Assembly (NCBI RefSeq): GCF_019801605.1
Contig: NZ_JAHVIT010000002.1
Coordinates: 558,001-622,000 of the forward strand
Source of the DNA: Maritimibacter alkaliphilus
GTDB lineage: Bacteria; Pseudomonadota; Alphaproteobacteria; Rhodobacterales; Rhodobacteraceae
DNA: 64,000 nt
Reading direction: 5' to 3'
In this document: positions 9,326-22,440 of the stretch, piece by piece
Layout: each line of letters opens with the position of its first letter
Numbering within the stretch: position 1 is the stretch's first letter
Translations under genes and position numbers: made by a program
Notes under the pieces: generated by a model
The model's input: only the letters and a program-made list of their open reading frames with translations
Database searches by the model: none
What the model was told of the DNA's origin: nothing

Positions 9326-10285
9326 TCAGTCCGGGATCGTCAGGGTCATCTCGCGTGTCACGGGGGCCAGCCCGTCGCGCGTGAGCGTGACCTCGCCCCG
9401 GTACGCCCCGGCCTTCAGCGGCGCGTGCAGGCGTTTGCCCGCGGCCTGATAGTAGAGGATCTGCTGCTTCTTCAGGTCGACGGCGCTGTCCAGCAGGGGC
9501 CCGTCGGGCCCGTCGATCCGGAACTGCAGGCTGTCGCCCGGCTGCGCGCCGTAGCCATAGGCCCACAGCACCAGCGCCGCCGCATCGCGCCCCGGGCGGA
9601 CCTCCGACGCGATGCCTGACTTGATGGTGTCGTAGTCCGGCAAGCCGTCGGAAAAGCCGAGCGCGATGAGGCCGGTGGGCTGGTAGGCCGGCGTCTCGGC
9701 CCAGAGGGAGCGCCCCGGCGCGCCGCATCCGCCGCCGGCCGCGAAGGGATCGACGACCGTGTCGCCTTGGCGCACGGACATGTGGACATGGGGAAACTGC
9801 GTGCGTCCGGAGAGTCCGACCTGGCCCAGCACGTCGCCGCGCGCCATTCGATCGCCTGTCTTCACCCGGATCGAGCCCCGGCGCATGTGGCAGTACTGGG
9901 TCACCCAGCCGTCGCCGTGGTCGATGGCAGCGCCATTGCCGCAGGCGGGTCGGTCGTCGCCGCCGGCCGGCATGATCCGGTCCTCGACCCCGTCGCGGGT
10001 GCCGATCACGCGGCCCGGCGCCGCGGCGATGACGTCGACGCCCGCGAGCATCGCGGCGATCGAGGGCAGGGCGAGGTCGGTGCCCTTGTGGCCGTCATAA
10101 CTGAGGGCGCCGCAGGTGAAATCCTGCGCGCCCGGCCCGGCGTCGTGATCGACATATTGCTGGAAATAACAGGTCTCGCCCAGGGTGCAGTCGGCAAAGA
10201 GGGTCAGAGACGGTTCCGCCGCCGAGGGACCGGCGGCGGAAAGCAGGGCGAAGGTCAGGGCCGCGAGGGCCCCGACTGGTCTCAT
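9326..10285 (-). CDS. Secreted LytM/M23 family metallopeptidase
   Basis: A 319-residue protein with a clear signal peptide (about residues 1-22, MRPVGALAALTFALLSAAGP). The LytM zinc motifs are visible: HKGTD in GHKGTDLALP for the first His and Asp, and HVHM for the HxH pair. Such enzymes cut peptidoglycan cross-links in the periplasm, or act as inactive activators when metal ligands are lost; here the ligands are intact. Its ATG overlaps the clpA stop codon by four bases (ATGA), so it is translated as the second gene of a clpA unit. The larger open frame reading upstream into clpA is out of frame with clpA and was rejected in favour of the signal-peptide start. Confidence 0.87.
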   Translation of the reverse strand: MRPVGALAALTFALLSAAGPSAAEPSLTLFADCTLGETCYFQQYVDHDAGPGAQDFTCGALSYDGHKGTDLALPSIAAMLAGVDVIAAAPGRVIGTRDGVEDRIMPAGGDDRPACGNGAAIDHGDGWVTQYCHMRRGSIRVKTGDRMARGDVLGQVGLSGRTQFPHVHMSVRQGDTVVDPFAAGGGCGAPGRSLWAETPAYQPTGLIALGFSDGLPDYDTIKSGIASEVRPGRDAAALVLWAYGYGAQPGDSLQFRIDGPDGPLLDSAVDLKKQQILYYQAAGKRLHAPLKAGAYRGEVTLTRDGLAPVTREMTLTIPD

Positions 10286-12621
10286 TCGGCCGTCAGGAGC
10301 GGCGGCTTGTTGCCCGAGAGGCGCGGATTGCCCGGCCCCTGGATCTGCAGGTCGATCTCGCCGCTCTTCACGGCGACACGGACCAGGCCACCCTTGGCCA
10401 GCTTGCCGAAAAGCAGTTCCTCGGCCAGCGGCTTCTTGATGTACTCCTGAATGACGCGGCCCAGCGGGCGGGCGCCCATCTTGTCGTCGTACCCCTTCTC
10501 GGCCAGCCATTCGGCCGCCGGGCGGGTCAGTTCGATGGTCACGCCGCGGTCCAGAAGCTGGGCTTCCAGTTGCAGCACGAACTTCTCGACCACCTGCAGG
10601 ATGGTTTCCTTCGGCAGCGGCGCGAAGCTGATGACCGCGTCCAGACGGTTGCGGAATTCCGGCGTGAAGGTCCGCTCGATCGCGGCGGTGTCTTCACCCT
10701 CGCGACGGTCGCGGCCGAAGCCGATGGCCGATTTGGCCTGTTCCGCGGCACCCGCGTTCGAGGTCATGATCAGGATCACGTTGCGGAAGTCCACCGTGCG
10801 ACCGTTGTGGTCGGTCAGGCGGCCGTGGTCCATCACCTGCAGCAGGATGTTGTAGACATCCGGGTGCGCCTTCTCGATCTCGTCGAGCAGGAGCACGCAA
10901 TGCGGGTGCTGGTCGACGCCGTCGGTCAGCAGACCGCCCTGGTCGAAGCCCACGTAGCCCGGAGGCGCACCGATCAGGCGCGAGACCGCGTGTTTCTCCA
11001 TGTACTCGGACATGTCGAAGCGCAGCAGTTCCACACCCAGCGTATCCGCCAGCTGTTTCGCCACCTCGGTCTTGCCGACGCCGGTCGGGCCGGCGAAGAG
11101 GTAGTTGCCGATGGGCTTCTCGGGTTCGCGCAGGCCGGCACGGGCCAGCTTGATCGCCGAGGAGAGGGCCTCGATCGCGTTGTCCTGACCGAAGACCACG
11201 CGCTTCAGCGTGCCTTCCAGATCCTTCAGTACCTCTGCATCGTCCTTGGAGACGTTCTTCGGCGGGATGCGGGCGATCTTGGCCACCACGGCCTCGATCT
11301 CCTTGGGGCCGATGGTCTTGCGCCGCTTGCTCTCGGTGACCAGATGCTGCGCCGCGCCGGCCTCGTCGATCACGTCGATGGCCTTGTCGGGCAGCTTGCG
11401 GTCATTGATGTAGCGCGCGGACAGTTCCACAGCCGTCTTGATCGCCTCGGCGGTGTAGCGGATGTGGTGGTGATCCTCGAAGTAGGGCTTGAGGCCCTGA
11501 AGGATCTTCACCGTGTCCTCGACCGAGGGTTCGCTCACGTCAATCTTCTGGAACCGGCGCGACAGGGCGCGGTCCTTCTCGAAGTGCTGGCGGAACTCCT
11601 TGTAGGTGGTGGAGCCCATGCAGCGCAGCTTGCCGCCCTGAAGTGCGGGCTTCAGCAGGTTCGAGGCATCCATGGCCCCGCCGGAGGTGGCGCCGGCGCC
11701 GATGACCGTGTGGATCTCGTCGATGAAGAGCACCGCATCGGGGTGTTCCTCAAGCTCGGTCACCACGGCCTTCAGCCGTTCCTCGAAGTCGCCGCGGTAG
11801 CGGGTGCCGGCCAGCAGCGCGCCCATGTCGAGCGAGAAGATGGTGGTGTTTTCCAGCACGTCCGGGGTTTCGCCGGCCACGATCTTGCGAGCGAGGCCCT
11901 CGGCGATGGCGGTCTTGCCGACGCCGGGATCGCCCACGAGAAGCGGGTTGTTCTTGCGCCGGCGGCAGAGGACCTGGATGCAGCGTTCCACCTCGGACTC
12001 GCGTCCGATGAGCGGGTCGACATCGCCGATCCGGGCCTTGGCGTTCAGGTCCACGCAATACTTCGACAGGGCGCTCTCCTTCCCGTCAGATTGCTCGGCG
12101 GTGGAGGAGCTGGAGGAACTGGTGCTCTCGCTGTCCTCGTCGGTCGAGCCGGTGACCGGGCGGCTTTCGCCGTAGGCCGGATCCTTGGCCACGCCATGGG
12201 CGATGAAGTTCACCGCGTCGTAGCGCGTCATGTCCTGCTCCTGCAGGAAGTAGGCGGCGTTGGATTCCCGTTCGGCGAAGATCGCGACGAGCACGTTGGC
12301 CCCCGTCACTTCGGTCCGGCCGGAGCTTTGCACGTGGATGGCCGCGCGCTGGATCACGCGCTGGAAGGCCGCGGTGGGAACCGCTTCCGAGCCGTCAACA
12401 TCGGTCACGAGGTTCGAGAGATCATCCTCGATGAACTCCACAAGCGTCTTGCGGAGATCCTCTGTGTCGACCGAGCAGGCTTTCATCACCTTTACGGCGT
12501 CGGGTTCATCGATCAGCGCCAGAAGCAGATGTTCGAGCGTTGCGAATTCGTGTCGGCGTGCATTGGCAAGCGCCAATGCCGCGTGAATTGCCTGTTCAAG
12601 CGTCGTCGAGAATGAAGGCAC
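10282..12621 (-). CDS. clpA: ATP-dependent Clp protease ATP-binding subunit ClpA
   Basis: A 779-residue Hsp100 protein with the full ClpA plan: an N-terminal repeat domain that binds ClpS and substrates (residues 1-145), D1 AAA module with Walker A GDPGVGKT, a linker helix, and D2 with GPTGVGKTEVA. It unfolds proteins, including N-degron substrates delivered by ClpS, for ClpP. Between the N-domain and D1 there is a serine-rich linker (STSSSSSSTAEQSDGK), an uncommon insertion. The start codon is GTG at 12621, supported by AAAGGAG seven bases upstream. clpS is not adjacent; instead an M23 peptidase gene overlaps the stop codon. A CTTGAA hexamer lies about 100 bp upstream, but its -10 partner is poor. 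Confidence 0.96.
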   Translation of the reverse strand: MPSFSTTLEQAIHAALALANARRHEFATLEHLLLALIDEPDAVKVMKACSVDTEDLRKTLVEFIEDDLSNLVTDVDGSEAVPTAAFQRVIQRAAIHVQSSGRTEVTGANVLVAIFAERESNAAYFLQEQDMTRYDAVNFIAHGVAKDPAYGESRPVTGSTDEDSESTSSSSSSTAEQSDGKESALSKYCVDLNAKARIGDVDPLIGRESEVERCIQVLCRRRKNNPLLVGDPGVGKTAIAEGLARKIVAGETPDVLENTTIFSLDMGALLAGTRYRGDFEERLKAVVTELEEHPDAVLFIDEIHTVIGAGATSGGAMDASNLLKPALQGGKLRCMGSTTYKEFRQHFEKDRALSRRFQKIDVSEPSVEDTVKILQGLKPYFEDHHHIRYTAEAIKTAVELSARYINDRKLPDKAIDVIDEAGAAQHLVTESKRRKTIGPKEIEAVVAKIARIPPKNVSKDDAEVLKDLEGTLKRVVFGQDNAIEALSSAIKLARAGLREPEKPIGNYLFAGPTGVGKTEVAKQLADTLGVELLRFDMSEYMEKHAVSRLIGAPPGYVGFDQGGLLTDGVDQHPHCVLLLDEIEKAHPDVYNILLQVMDHGRLTDHNGRTVDFRNVILIMTSNAGAAEQAKSAIGFGRDRREGEDTAAIERTFTPEFRNRLDAVISFAPLPKETILQVVEKFVLQLEAQLLDRGVTIELTRPAAEWLAEKGYDDKMGARPLGRVIQEYIKKPLAEELLFGKLAKGGLVRVAVKSGEIDLQIQGPGNPRLSGNKPPLLTAE

Positions 12622-12797
12622 TCTGATGCTCCTTTCAACTGCGTTCTGGAGCGGGGTGCGGGCCCCGGTCCCACCATGGCCTCATAGTGTTAAAGTTTGG
12701 TCGAGTTTCGCCACGCTTCAAGGGTTTTCTGTGATCTCCCGTTCACATTTAAGATTTTGCTGCAACGCCGCGTGAGTTTGCGGCAGCGGGATAAGGG

Positions 12798-13565
12798 TCA
12801 GAAATTGTCCTTGGCCTTGCGCACGGCGGCGAAGACGGCGACGGGATCTCCGCCGGGCAGACCCACGGCGGCCTGGACCTCGGGTTGATCGACTCGGAGG
12901 AAGGGGTTGGTGGCCAGCTCCTCGCTGAGGAGGCTCGGCACGGTTGGGAGATTGTCGGCGCGGGCGGCGGCGACCTGTTCGATACGCGATATAAGCGCTG
13001 CGTTGCCGGGTTCAATGGTCAGGGCGAACTTGCCATTCGACGTCGTATATTCGTGACCGGAGCAGATCACCGTCTCGCCGGGCAGGGCGGCCAGCTTCTG
13101 GAGGCTGGCATGGAACATCTCGGGGTTGCCTTCAAACATCCGCCCGCAGCCGAGCGCCATGAGGCTGTCGGCGGTGAAGGCGATGCCGCTGTCGGGGAAG
13201 TAGAAGGCGAGGTGGCCCACGGTATGCCCCGAGACGTCCAGAACCTCGCCGCTCTCGCCCCCCAGCACCAGCTTGTCGCCCTCGGCAAGGTCGACGTCGA
13301 GATCGGGCAGGCGGTAGGCGTCGCCGCGTCCGCCGTAGACCTTGGCGGGATGGGCCATGAGAACCTCGGCCAGCCCCTGCACATGGTCGTCGTGGTGGTG
13401 CGTGATCCAGATCTGGTCCAGCGTCCAGCCGCGGGTCGCGAGCTCTTCGAGGATGGGCGCGGCCTCGGGAATGTCGATCAGGGCCGTCTCGCCGCTTTCG
13501 GGGTCGTGAAGCAGGTAGGCATAGTTGTCCGAAAGGCAGGGCACGGTCACGAGGTCGAGGGGCAT
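12798..13565 (-). CDS. gloB: Hydroxyacylglutathione hydrolase (glyoxalase II)
   Basis: A 255-residue metallo-beta-lactamase-fold enzyme, the standard glyoxalase II length. THHHDDH at residues 55-61 is the dinuclear metal motif; further ligands appear in DVSGHTVGHLAF, in FTADSLMALGCGRMFEG and in CSGHEYT. It hydrolyses S-lactoylglutathione to lactate and glutathione in the cytoplasm, completing methylglyoxal detoxification. It is divergent from a methyltransferase gene with 62 bp between the starts. The 176 bp between its stop and the clpA start contain no further gene. Confidence 0.95.
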   Translation of the reverse strand: MPLDLVTVPCLSDNYAYLLHDPESGETALIDIPEAAPILEELATRGWTLDQIWITHHHDDHVQGLAEVLMAHPAKVYGGRGDAYRLPDLDVDLAEGDKLVLGGESGEVLDVSGHTVGHLAFYFPDSGIAFTADSLMALGCGRMFEGNPEMFHASLQKLAALPGETVICSGHEYTTSNGKFALTIEPGNAALISRIEQVAAARADNLPTVPSLLSEELATNPFLRVDQPEVQAAVGLPGGDPVAVFAAVRKAKDNF

Positions 13566-13627
13566 GGATTTTCACCGGTCGGTTGCTATTGTCCTCTCAG
13601 ACTTGCAGCTAAGCGGGCCGAAGGCAA

Positions 13628-14398
13628 ATGCATCTCGATGTTCAGGATCTGCGGAATTTCTACTACCGCTCCACCCTTGGTCGGGCGGCGCAGCACCAGG
13701 TGCGCACGCAGATGCTCAAGCTCTGGCCCGAGGCGCAGGGGCAGACGGTCGCGGGCTTCGGTTTCGCCGTGCCGCTGCTGCGCCCCTACCTGCCAGAGGC
13801 GCGCCGGGTGATCGGGCTGATGCCGGCGCCGCAGGGCGTGATGCCGTGGCCGGCCGGGATGCCCAACGTCTCGGTCCTCTGCGAGGAGACGAACTGGCCG
13901 TTGGACACCGGCCAGGTGGACAAGCTGGTGCTGATGCACGGGCTCGAAACCTCGGAGAACCCGACCGACCTGCTTGAGGAATGTTTCCGCGTCCTTGGAC
14001 CCGGGGGCAAGGCGCTCTTCGTCGTGCCGCACCGGGCCGGGCTCTGGTCCCGGTCGGACCGGACGCCCTTCGGCTACGGGCGGCCCTACAGTCAGGGCCA
14101 GCTTGAGGCCCAGCTCAAGCGGCACTCCTTCCTGCCCGAGACGGCGATCCACACGCTCTACCAGCCGCCCTCCAGTCGCCGGTTCTGGCGCAAGACGGCG
14201 GGGTTCTGGGAAAAGGTCGGTGCCTCGCTCTCGATGGTGATCTCGGGCGGGGTGCTGATGGTCGAGGCGACGAAGCGGGTGCAGGCGCCCTCCGGCCCGG
14301 GCGAGCGGATCCGCAAGCCCTCCGGCCTGCGGGTGCTCGAGGGGCTCGGGGCCGCGAAGCCGGAGGGTGCGCTTTCCCGCGGAGAGGGGCGTTTCTGA
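13628..14398 (+). CDS. Class I SAM-dependent methyltransferase-like protein
   Basis: A 256-residue protein. The central region resembles the class I methyltransferase fold: a degenerate first strand and glycine loop ([12 protein letters not shown]), then [22 protein letters not shown], the typical strand-4 and post-motif segment of Methyltransf_11 proteins. The first loop lacks the canonical GxGxG, so cofactor binding could be weak or altered. The C-terminal 40 residues are Pro/Gly/Arg-rich and probably disordered. It is paired divergently with gloB, a common arrangement in related genomes, but no joint role is established. The substrate is unknown. Confidence 0.75.
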   Translation: MHLDVQDLRNFYYRSTLGRAAQHQVRTQMLKLWPEAQGQTVAGFGFAVPLLRPYLPEARRVIGLMPAPQGVMPWPAGMPNVSVLCEETNWPLDTGQVDKLVLMHGLETSENPTDLLEECFRVLGPGGKALFVVPHRAGLWSRSDRTPFGYGRPYSQGQLEAQLKRHSFLPETAIHTLYQPPSSRRFWRKTAGFWEKVGASLSMVISGGVLMVEATKRVQAPSGPGERIRKPSGLRVLEGLGAAKPEGALSRGEGRF

Positions 14399-14505
14399 GG
14401 GGGAAACGCGGGCTTTCGCGAATCCTGCCCTCGCGTCATGCTGGCCTGCGGGCAGCGTTCGGTGCCTTGCAGGGGGCGCGAAATGCCGCAGGTAAAAAAA
14501 ATATT

Positions 14506-14568
14506 GTCAGGCGTTAGCGATATCCGGTGCCCTTGCAACAGGCGCATGGGTCGATGTTAGCGCCTGAC
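14506..14568. promoter_or_regulatory. Spaced inverted repeat upstream of the ATP synthase operon
   Basis: GTCAGGCG (14506-14513) and CGCCTGAC (14561-14568) form a perfect 8-bp inverted repeat 47 bp apart, each flanked inside by TTAGCG. The 445-bp intergenic region 14399-14843 otherwise holds no coding frame I can support. Role unknown; it could be a leader-RNA stem or a protein site. Confidence 0.3.
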
Positions 14569-14706
14569 GGATTCGCAAAAGGTAAAGGAATCGTGAGTGT
14601 TTCCACCCGGATGCGCCCCCGTATCAGTCGTGAGAGACTGACGTGCGGCAGAGAACCGCCTGAAAAACAAGGCCGTCCGAATGCTCCCCTAATCATTGCA
14701 AGCAGG

Positions 14707-14735
14707 TTGATAGGCGGGGTGGGCTCTGCTAGACC
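14707..14735 (+). promoter_or_regulatory. Candidate promoter of the atpHAGDC operon
   Basis: TTGATA (14707-14712), a 17-bp spacer and TAGACC (14730-14735) give a plausible sigma-70 type promoter about 110 bp before atpH. The -35 is good and the -10 is weak. It is the best match I can see in the intergenic region. Confidence 0.35.
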
Positions 14736-14843
14736 CACGGCGATTTTGATGCTTCGGCGCGGCTTCGGCTGCGCTGTCTTGCTGCCAACCCCCCGGGCCC
14801 GCACCCTCACGGCGGATCGGGGCCTGACATCGGAAGGGTGGAC

Positions 14844-15404
14844 GTGTCCGAACCAGCTTCGATCTCCTCCGGCATTGCGCACCGCTATGCCACCGCCATC
14901 TTCGAGATTGCCCGTGACAACAACAGCCTGTCTCAGCTTGAGACCGGCGTTGAGGATCTGTCCGCGGCTCTGGCGGAAAGTGACGACCTCAAGGCGCTGA
15001 TCTCGTCGCCGGTCTACACGCGCGAGGAACAGGCCAAGGCGATTGCCGCCGTGGCAAAAAAGATGGGTCTGGCCGATGTGCTTGGCAATGCCCTGCAACT
15101 GATGGCGCAGAAGCGCCGTCTGTTCGCCCTTCCCCAGCTCGTCGAGGCGCTGCGCGCCCTGCTGGCGGAGCACAAGGGTGAAGTGACCGCAGAGGTCACC
15201 AGCGCCAAGGCGCTGACCAAGACCCAGTCCGAGAAGCTGGCCAAAGTGCTGTCGGCTTCCGTGGGCAAGGATGTGAAGATTGTGGCGGCCGTCGATGAAG
15301 CGCTCATCGGTGGCCTCGTTGTTAAGGTGGGCTCGAAGATGATCGACACCTCGATCAGCTCGAAGCTCAACTCCCTCCAGAATGCAATGAAAGAGGTCGG
15401 ATAA
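14844..15404 (+). CDS. atpH: F1 ATP synthase subunit delta
   Basis: A 186-residue OSCP/delta subunit, which joins the F1 head to the peripheral stalk. The N-terminal [17 protein letters not shown] helix and the C-terminal [22 protein letters not shown] segment are diagnostic. Two in-frame GTG codons lie at 14838 and 14844. I choose 14844 (protein MSEPASIS) because GGAAGGG at 14832-14838 then sits five bases upstream, whereas it would touch the codon at 14838. It is the first gene of the F1 operon; atpA follows after one base. The Fo genes are not in the window, as expected for this order, where they form a separate operon. Confidence 0.95.
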   Translation: MSEPASISSGIAHRYATAIFEIARDNNSLSQLETGVEDLSAALAESDDLKALISSPVYTREEQAKAIAAVAKKMGLADVLGNALQLMAQKRRLFALPQLVEALRALLAEHKGEVTAEVTSAKALTKTQSEKLAKVLSASVGKDVKIVAAVDEALIGGLVVKVGSKMIDTSISSKLNSLQNAMKEVG

Positions 15405-15405
15405 G

Positions 15406-16944
<1,539 letters not shown>

Positions 16945-16956
16945 GGGAGAGACTTA

Positions 16957-19277
<2,321 letters not shown>

Positions 19278-19288
19278 GGGGTATCCTG

Positions 19289-19708
19289 ATGGCGAATACG
19301 ACGCAGTTCGACCTGGTCTCGCCCGAGCGCAAGCTCGTGTCGGGTCCGGTCACCGCCGTCGAGATCCCCGCGGCTGCGGGCGATCTCACGGCGATGCAGG
19401 GCCATTCGCCGCTGATCACCACCCTGCGTCCCGGCGTGCTGAAAGTCAGCGGCCCGGACGGGGAGCAGGAATACGTGGTCACCGGCGGCTTCGCCGAGAT
19501 CTCTGGCGACAGCATCTCGGTGCTGGCAGAGACGGCGCTGCCCAAGGGGGAAGTCACCCAGGGTCACATCGACGACTGGGTCGCTCAGGCGCATGCTGCC
19601 AAGCAGGACGCACCGGAGCACCTGACCGAAGCAGCCACCAAGCTGCTGGCCGACATGGTTGCCCTTGGCACCCACATCGGTCTGGACCCGAACCAGCCCA
19701 GCATCTGA
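19289..19708 (+). CDS. atpC: F1 ATP synthase subunit epsilon
   Basis: A 139-residue epsilon subunit with the N-terminal beta sandwich ([34 protein letters not shown]) that binds the rotor and a short, divergent C-terminal helical part. It regulates ATP hydrolysis by F1. Last gene of the operon; a strong terminator follows 34 bp downstream. Confidence 0.96.
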   Translation: MANTTQFDLVSPERKLVSGPVTAVEIPAAAGDLTAMQGHSPLITTLRPGVLKVSGPDGEQEYVVTGGFAEISGDSISVLAETALPKGEVTQGHIDDWVAQAHAAKQDAPEHLTEAATKLLADMVALGTHIGLDPNQPSI

Positions 19709-19742
19709 TCCCCGCGGATCTGACGCTTTGTGAAATTTCGGT

Positions 19743-19768
19743 AAAGGCCCCCTTTGCGGGGCCTTTTT
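19743..19768 (+). terminator. Rho-independent terminator of the atp operon
   Basis: A perfect 9-bp stem AAAGGCCCC/GGGGCCTTT with the 6-nt loop CTTTGC, followed by T residues, 34 bp after the atpC stop. Confidence 0.9.
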
Positions 19769-19844
19769 CCGTTCTAGGATCTTGGCAGTGGAAACGGCCG
19801 ACCTATCTACGGTATACGGCAGTATACAGTAGTGGGAAAACGCT

Positions 19845-20225
19845 ATGATCCTCGACATGCACCATGTTCAGCTCGCCATGCCGCAGGGGCAGGAACCGGC
19901 GGCGCGTGCCTTCTACGGAGATGTCCTCGGCCTGGCCGAGGTGGTGAAGCCCGACCCCCTCCGGGCCCGCGGGGGCGTCTGGTTCGAACAGGGCGCCCTG
20001 CGTCTGCACCTTGGTGTCGAAACCCCCTTCAAGCCGGCCCGCAAGGCCCATCCCGCGTTCCGCGTCGCCTCGCTGCCCGCCATGGTCGAACGTCTGGATG
20101 ATCGCGACGTGAAGTGGCGCATGGACATCGACCTGCCCGGCCTGCGCCGGGTCTACGTGGATGACCCCTTCGGGAACCGCATCGAACTGCTGGAGACCGA
20201 TCCCGACGGCGCAGACGATTATTGA
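19845..20225 (+). CDS. VOC family (glyoxalase/bleomycin-resistance fold) protein
   Basis: A 126-residue single VOC module pair. MHHVQLAMP gives the first metal-binding His region, GALRLHLGVE the second strand pair, and VDDPFGNRIELLE the terminal strand with the conserved glutamate. These proteins are small metal-dependent lyases, dioxygenases or antibiotic-binding proteins; the exact reaction cannot be inferred. Just upstream (about 19811-19829) are two spaced GTATAC hexamers (CGGTATACGG and AGTATACAG) that could form an operator or promoter element for this gene. It lies downstream of the atp terminator, so it is separately transcribed. Confidence 0.85.
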   Translation: MILDMHHVQLAMPQGQEPAARAFYGDVLGLAEVVKPDPLRARGGVWFEQGALRLHLGVETPFKPARKAHPAFRVASLPAMVERLDDRDVKWRMDIDLPGLRRVYVDDPFGNRIELLETDPDGADDY

Positions 20226-20344
20226 CCAATCGGCAAAATTTTGCGCATTGTAGCTGCGCTGATCCAGACAGAAGACGACGACTTGACCACGCCCCTTGAC
20301 CCGTATCGCGCGACGCGCACCCCAACCAGCGGCGGCGCGTCGGC

Positions 20345-20692
20345 ATGAAGCGCCTTCGCAAGAGCATGATCGGCGTGGATCAGGGCGAAGACCTGATCTT
20401 CTCGGACTTCGAAGAGGGCGGCGACATGTGGACCGGTGACGGTCCGCGCGAACGCCGCCTCGCGATCACCTTCTCGGAAAACTTCCGCACGCCGCCGGTG
20501 GTGCATTGCGCGCTGTCGCTCTGGGATGTCGGGCAGGGGGCCAACCTGAGGGCCGATGTGACGGCCGAGGAGATCACGCCGACCGGCTTCGACCTCGTGT
20601 TCCGGACCTGGGGCGATACCAAGATCGCCCGGGCGCGGGCCCGCTGGATGGCCATCGGCGAGCTGTCGGACGAGGATGAGTGGGACGTCTGA
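20345..20692 (+). CDS. H-type lectin domain protein
   Basis: A 115-residue protein that looks like a single H-type lectin domain: the strand SENFRTPPVVHCALSLWD near the middle and the C-terminal GFDLVFRTWGDTKIARARARWMAIG are the typical beta-sandwich segments, including the closing W-x-A-I-G strand. Eukaryotic members bind carbohydrate (GalNAc in discoidins and snail agglutinin). No signal peptide is visible, so it is probably cytoplasmic or released by another route. The 120 bp upstream contain no other gene. It converges with prs with 21 bp between the stops. Its role in bacteria is not established. Confidence 0.72.
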   Translation: MKRLRKSMIGVDQGEDLIFSDFEEGGDMWTGDGPRERRLAITFSENFRTPPVVHCALSLWDVGQGANLRADVTAEEITPTGFDLVFRTWGDTKIARARARWMAIGELSDEDEWDV

Positions 20693-20713
20693 GACGCCCC
20701 ACCCGAAACTCGC

Positions 20714-21727
20714 TTACTTGAAGAAGCCTTCGTAGATCGGCTCCAGCGTGTTCGCCTCGAAGAGCGAGGACACCGAGGTGCCGTTCCAGATGTTCAGGAT
20801 CGCCTGGGCGAACATCGGGGCCGTCGGCACGATGCGGATGTTCGGCGCATCCAGCACCGGCTGGGGGGCCGCGATCGAGTCGGTGATCACGAGGCTCTTC
20901 ATGACCGAATTGGTCACGCGCTCCACCGCGGGGCCGGACAGAACGCCGTGCGAGATGTAGGCGTGCACTTCCTTCGCGCCGTGATCGACCAGCAGCTGCG
21001 CTGCCTTGCAGAGCGTGCCGGCGGTGTCGCACATGTCATCGACGATGATGCAGACCTTGTCCTGCACGTTCCCGATGACGGTCATCTCGGCGATTTCGCC
21101 CGGCTTCTCGCGGCGCTTGTCCACGATCGAGAGCGGCGCGTTGATCCGCTTCGCCAGTTCCCGGGCGCGCGCCACACCGCCCACGTCGGGCGAGACGACC
21201 ATGATGTCTTCCATCTGGCCGGCGAACTTGTCGCGGATATCCAGCGCGAAGATCGGCGAGGCATAGAGGTTGTCGACGGGGATGTCGAAGAAGCCCTGAA
21301 TCTGCGCCGCGTGCAGGTCCATGGTCAGGACGCGCTCGATCCCGGCCTCGACCATCATGTTGGCGACCAGCTTGGCGCTGATCGGCGTGCGGGCCTTGGT
21401 GCGGCGGTCCTGACGAGCATAGCCGAAGTAGGGCACCACGGCGGTGATCCGGCTGGCCGAGGAGCGCCGCAGTGCGTCGGTCATGATCAGCAGTTCCATC
21501 AGGTTGTCGTTCGCCGGGTTCGACGTCGACTGGATGATGAACATGTCCTCGCCGCGGACGTTCTCGTAGACCTCGACGAAGATCTCCTGATCGTTGAACC
21601 GCTCGACCCGCGCATCGACGAGGCCGACGTTCATTCCGCGATGCATCGACATGCGACGGCAGATGGCATTGGCCAAGGGTTTGTTGGCGTTGCCAGCAAT
21701 GAGTTTAGGTTCGTTCAGCATGGGCAT
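20714..21727 (-). CDS. prs: Ribose-phosphate pyrophosphokinase (PRPP synthetase)
   Basis: A 337-residue enzyme that makes PRPP from ribose 5-phosphate and ATP for purine, pyrimidine, His, Trp and NAD synthesis. Visible motifs are [12 protein letters not shown] (flexible and substrate loops), [18 protein letters not shown] (ATP loop), [18 protein letters not shown], and the PRPP-binding [15 protein letters not shown]. The ATG at 21727 is preferred over a nearby in-frame ATG at 21721 because GGAG lies six bases upstream, and over longer frames that have no ribosome site. It converges with the lectin gene and is divergent from the isomerase gene. Its product is the co-substrate for PyrE in this window. 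Confidence 0.97.
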   Translation of the reverse strand: MPMLNEPKLIAGNANKPLANAICRRMSMHRGMNVGLVDARVERFNDQEIFVEVYENVRGEDMFIIQSTSNPANDNLMELLIMTDALRRSSASRITAVVPYFGYARQDRRTKARTPISAKLVANMMVEAGIERVLTMDLHAAQIQGFFDIPVDNLYASPIFALDIRDKFAGQMEDIMVVSPDVGGVARARELAKRINAPLSIVDKRREKPGEIAEMTVIGNVQDKVCIIVDDMCDTAGTLCKAAQLLVDHGAKEVHAYISHGVLSGPAVERVTNSVMKSLVITDSIAAPQPVLDAPNIRIVPTAPMFAQAILNIWNGTSVSSLFEANTLEPIYEGFFK

Positions 21728-21828
21728 CTTCGACTCCGGGAGGAACGGGTGACAGATTCGTGACGTTGACACCGCTTACCACCCGGATACGGTCTTGCCA
21801 AACCGCGACAGGGCCCTAGGAGGAGCAG

Positions 21829-22440
21829 ATGGCACATATCGACTATTACTTTACGACGATTTCGCCGTGGACCTACCTCGCCGGGCTCCGGCTCGAGGAC
21901 ATCGCCGCGAAACATGGGGCCACGATCACCTACAAGCCCGTCGACCTGCCCAAGGTCTTCTCGCAGACCGGAGGGCTGCCGCTGGCCGAACGGCCCGTCG
22001 CACGGCGCAATTACCGGATGCAGGAACTACGTCGGGGCGGGGCCAAGACCGGCCTGCCGCTGACCCTGCAGCCTGCGCATTTCCCGACCAATCCCGCGCC
22101 CTCCTGCTACGCGATCATCGCGGCGCAGGCGGCGAACGAGAAGGGCGCCGGCGGCGACCTTGCCGGGCTGGTGCACGGCTACCTGCGCGCCTGCTGGGCC
22201 GAGGAGAAGAACATCGCCGAAGACGACGTGATCCGCGCCGGTCTTTCCGCGGCTGGCTTCGATCCGGCGCTCGCCGACAGCGGGCTGCTCATGGGGGCCG
22301 AGACCTTCGCCCGCAACACCGAGGAAGCTGTGCAGGCCGGTGTCTTCGGCTCGCCCTTCTACGTGGTGGATGGCAGCGAGTGCTTCTGGGGGCAGGACCG
22401 GCTGGAGGACCTCGACCTCTTCCTCGCAGGCAAGCTCTGA
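21829..22440 (+). CDS. 2-hydroxychromene-2-carboxylate isomerase family (DsbA-like) protein
   Basis: A 203-residue thioredoxin/kappa-GST-like protein. DYYFTTISPWTYLAG carries Ser12, in the position of the active-site Ser of 2-hydroxychromene-2-carboxylate isomerase, and GVFGSPFYVVDGSECFWGQDRLEDL is the characteristic C-terminal segment. In naphthalene degradation such enzymes isomerise the chromene using glutathione; in most genomes the substrate is unknown. GGAGGAG precedes the start. It overlaps the alpha/beta hydrolase start by one base (TGATG), so the two are translated together. A possible sigma-70 promoter (TTGACA-16-TACGGT, 21766-21793) lies upstream. Confidence 0.85.
   Translation: MAHIDYYFTTISPWTYLAGLRLEDIAAKHGATITYKPVDLPKVFSQTGGLPLAERPVARRNYRMQELRRGGAKTGLPLTLQPAHFPTNPAPSCYAIIAAQAANEKGAGGDLAGLVHGYLRACWAEEKNIAEDDVIRAGLSAAGFDPALADSGLLMGAETFARNTEEAVQAGVFGSPFYVVDGSECFWGQDRLEDLDLFLAGKL

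Noticed and set aside
12622-12797. Heat-shock promoter for clpA from CTTGAA near 12715
   Set aside because: The -35-like CTTGAA is good but no convincing -10 lies at a proper distance.
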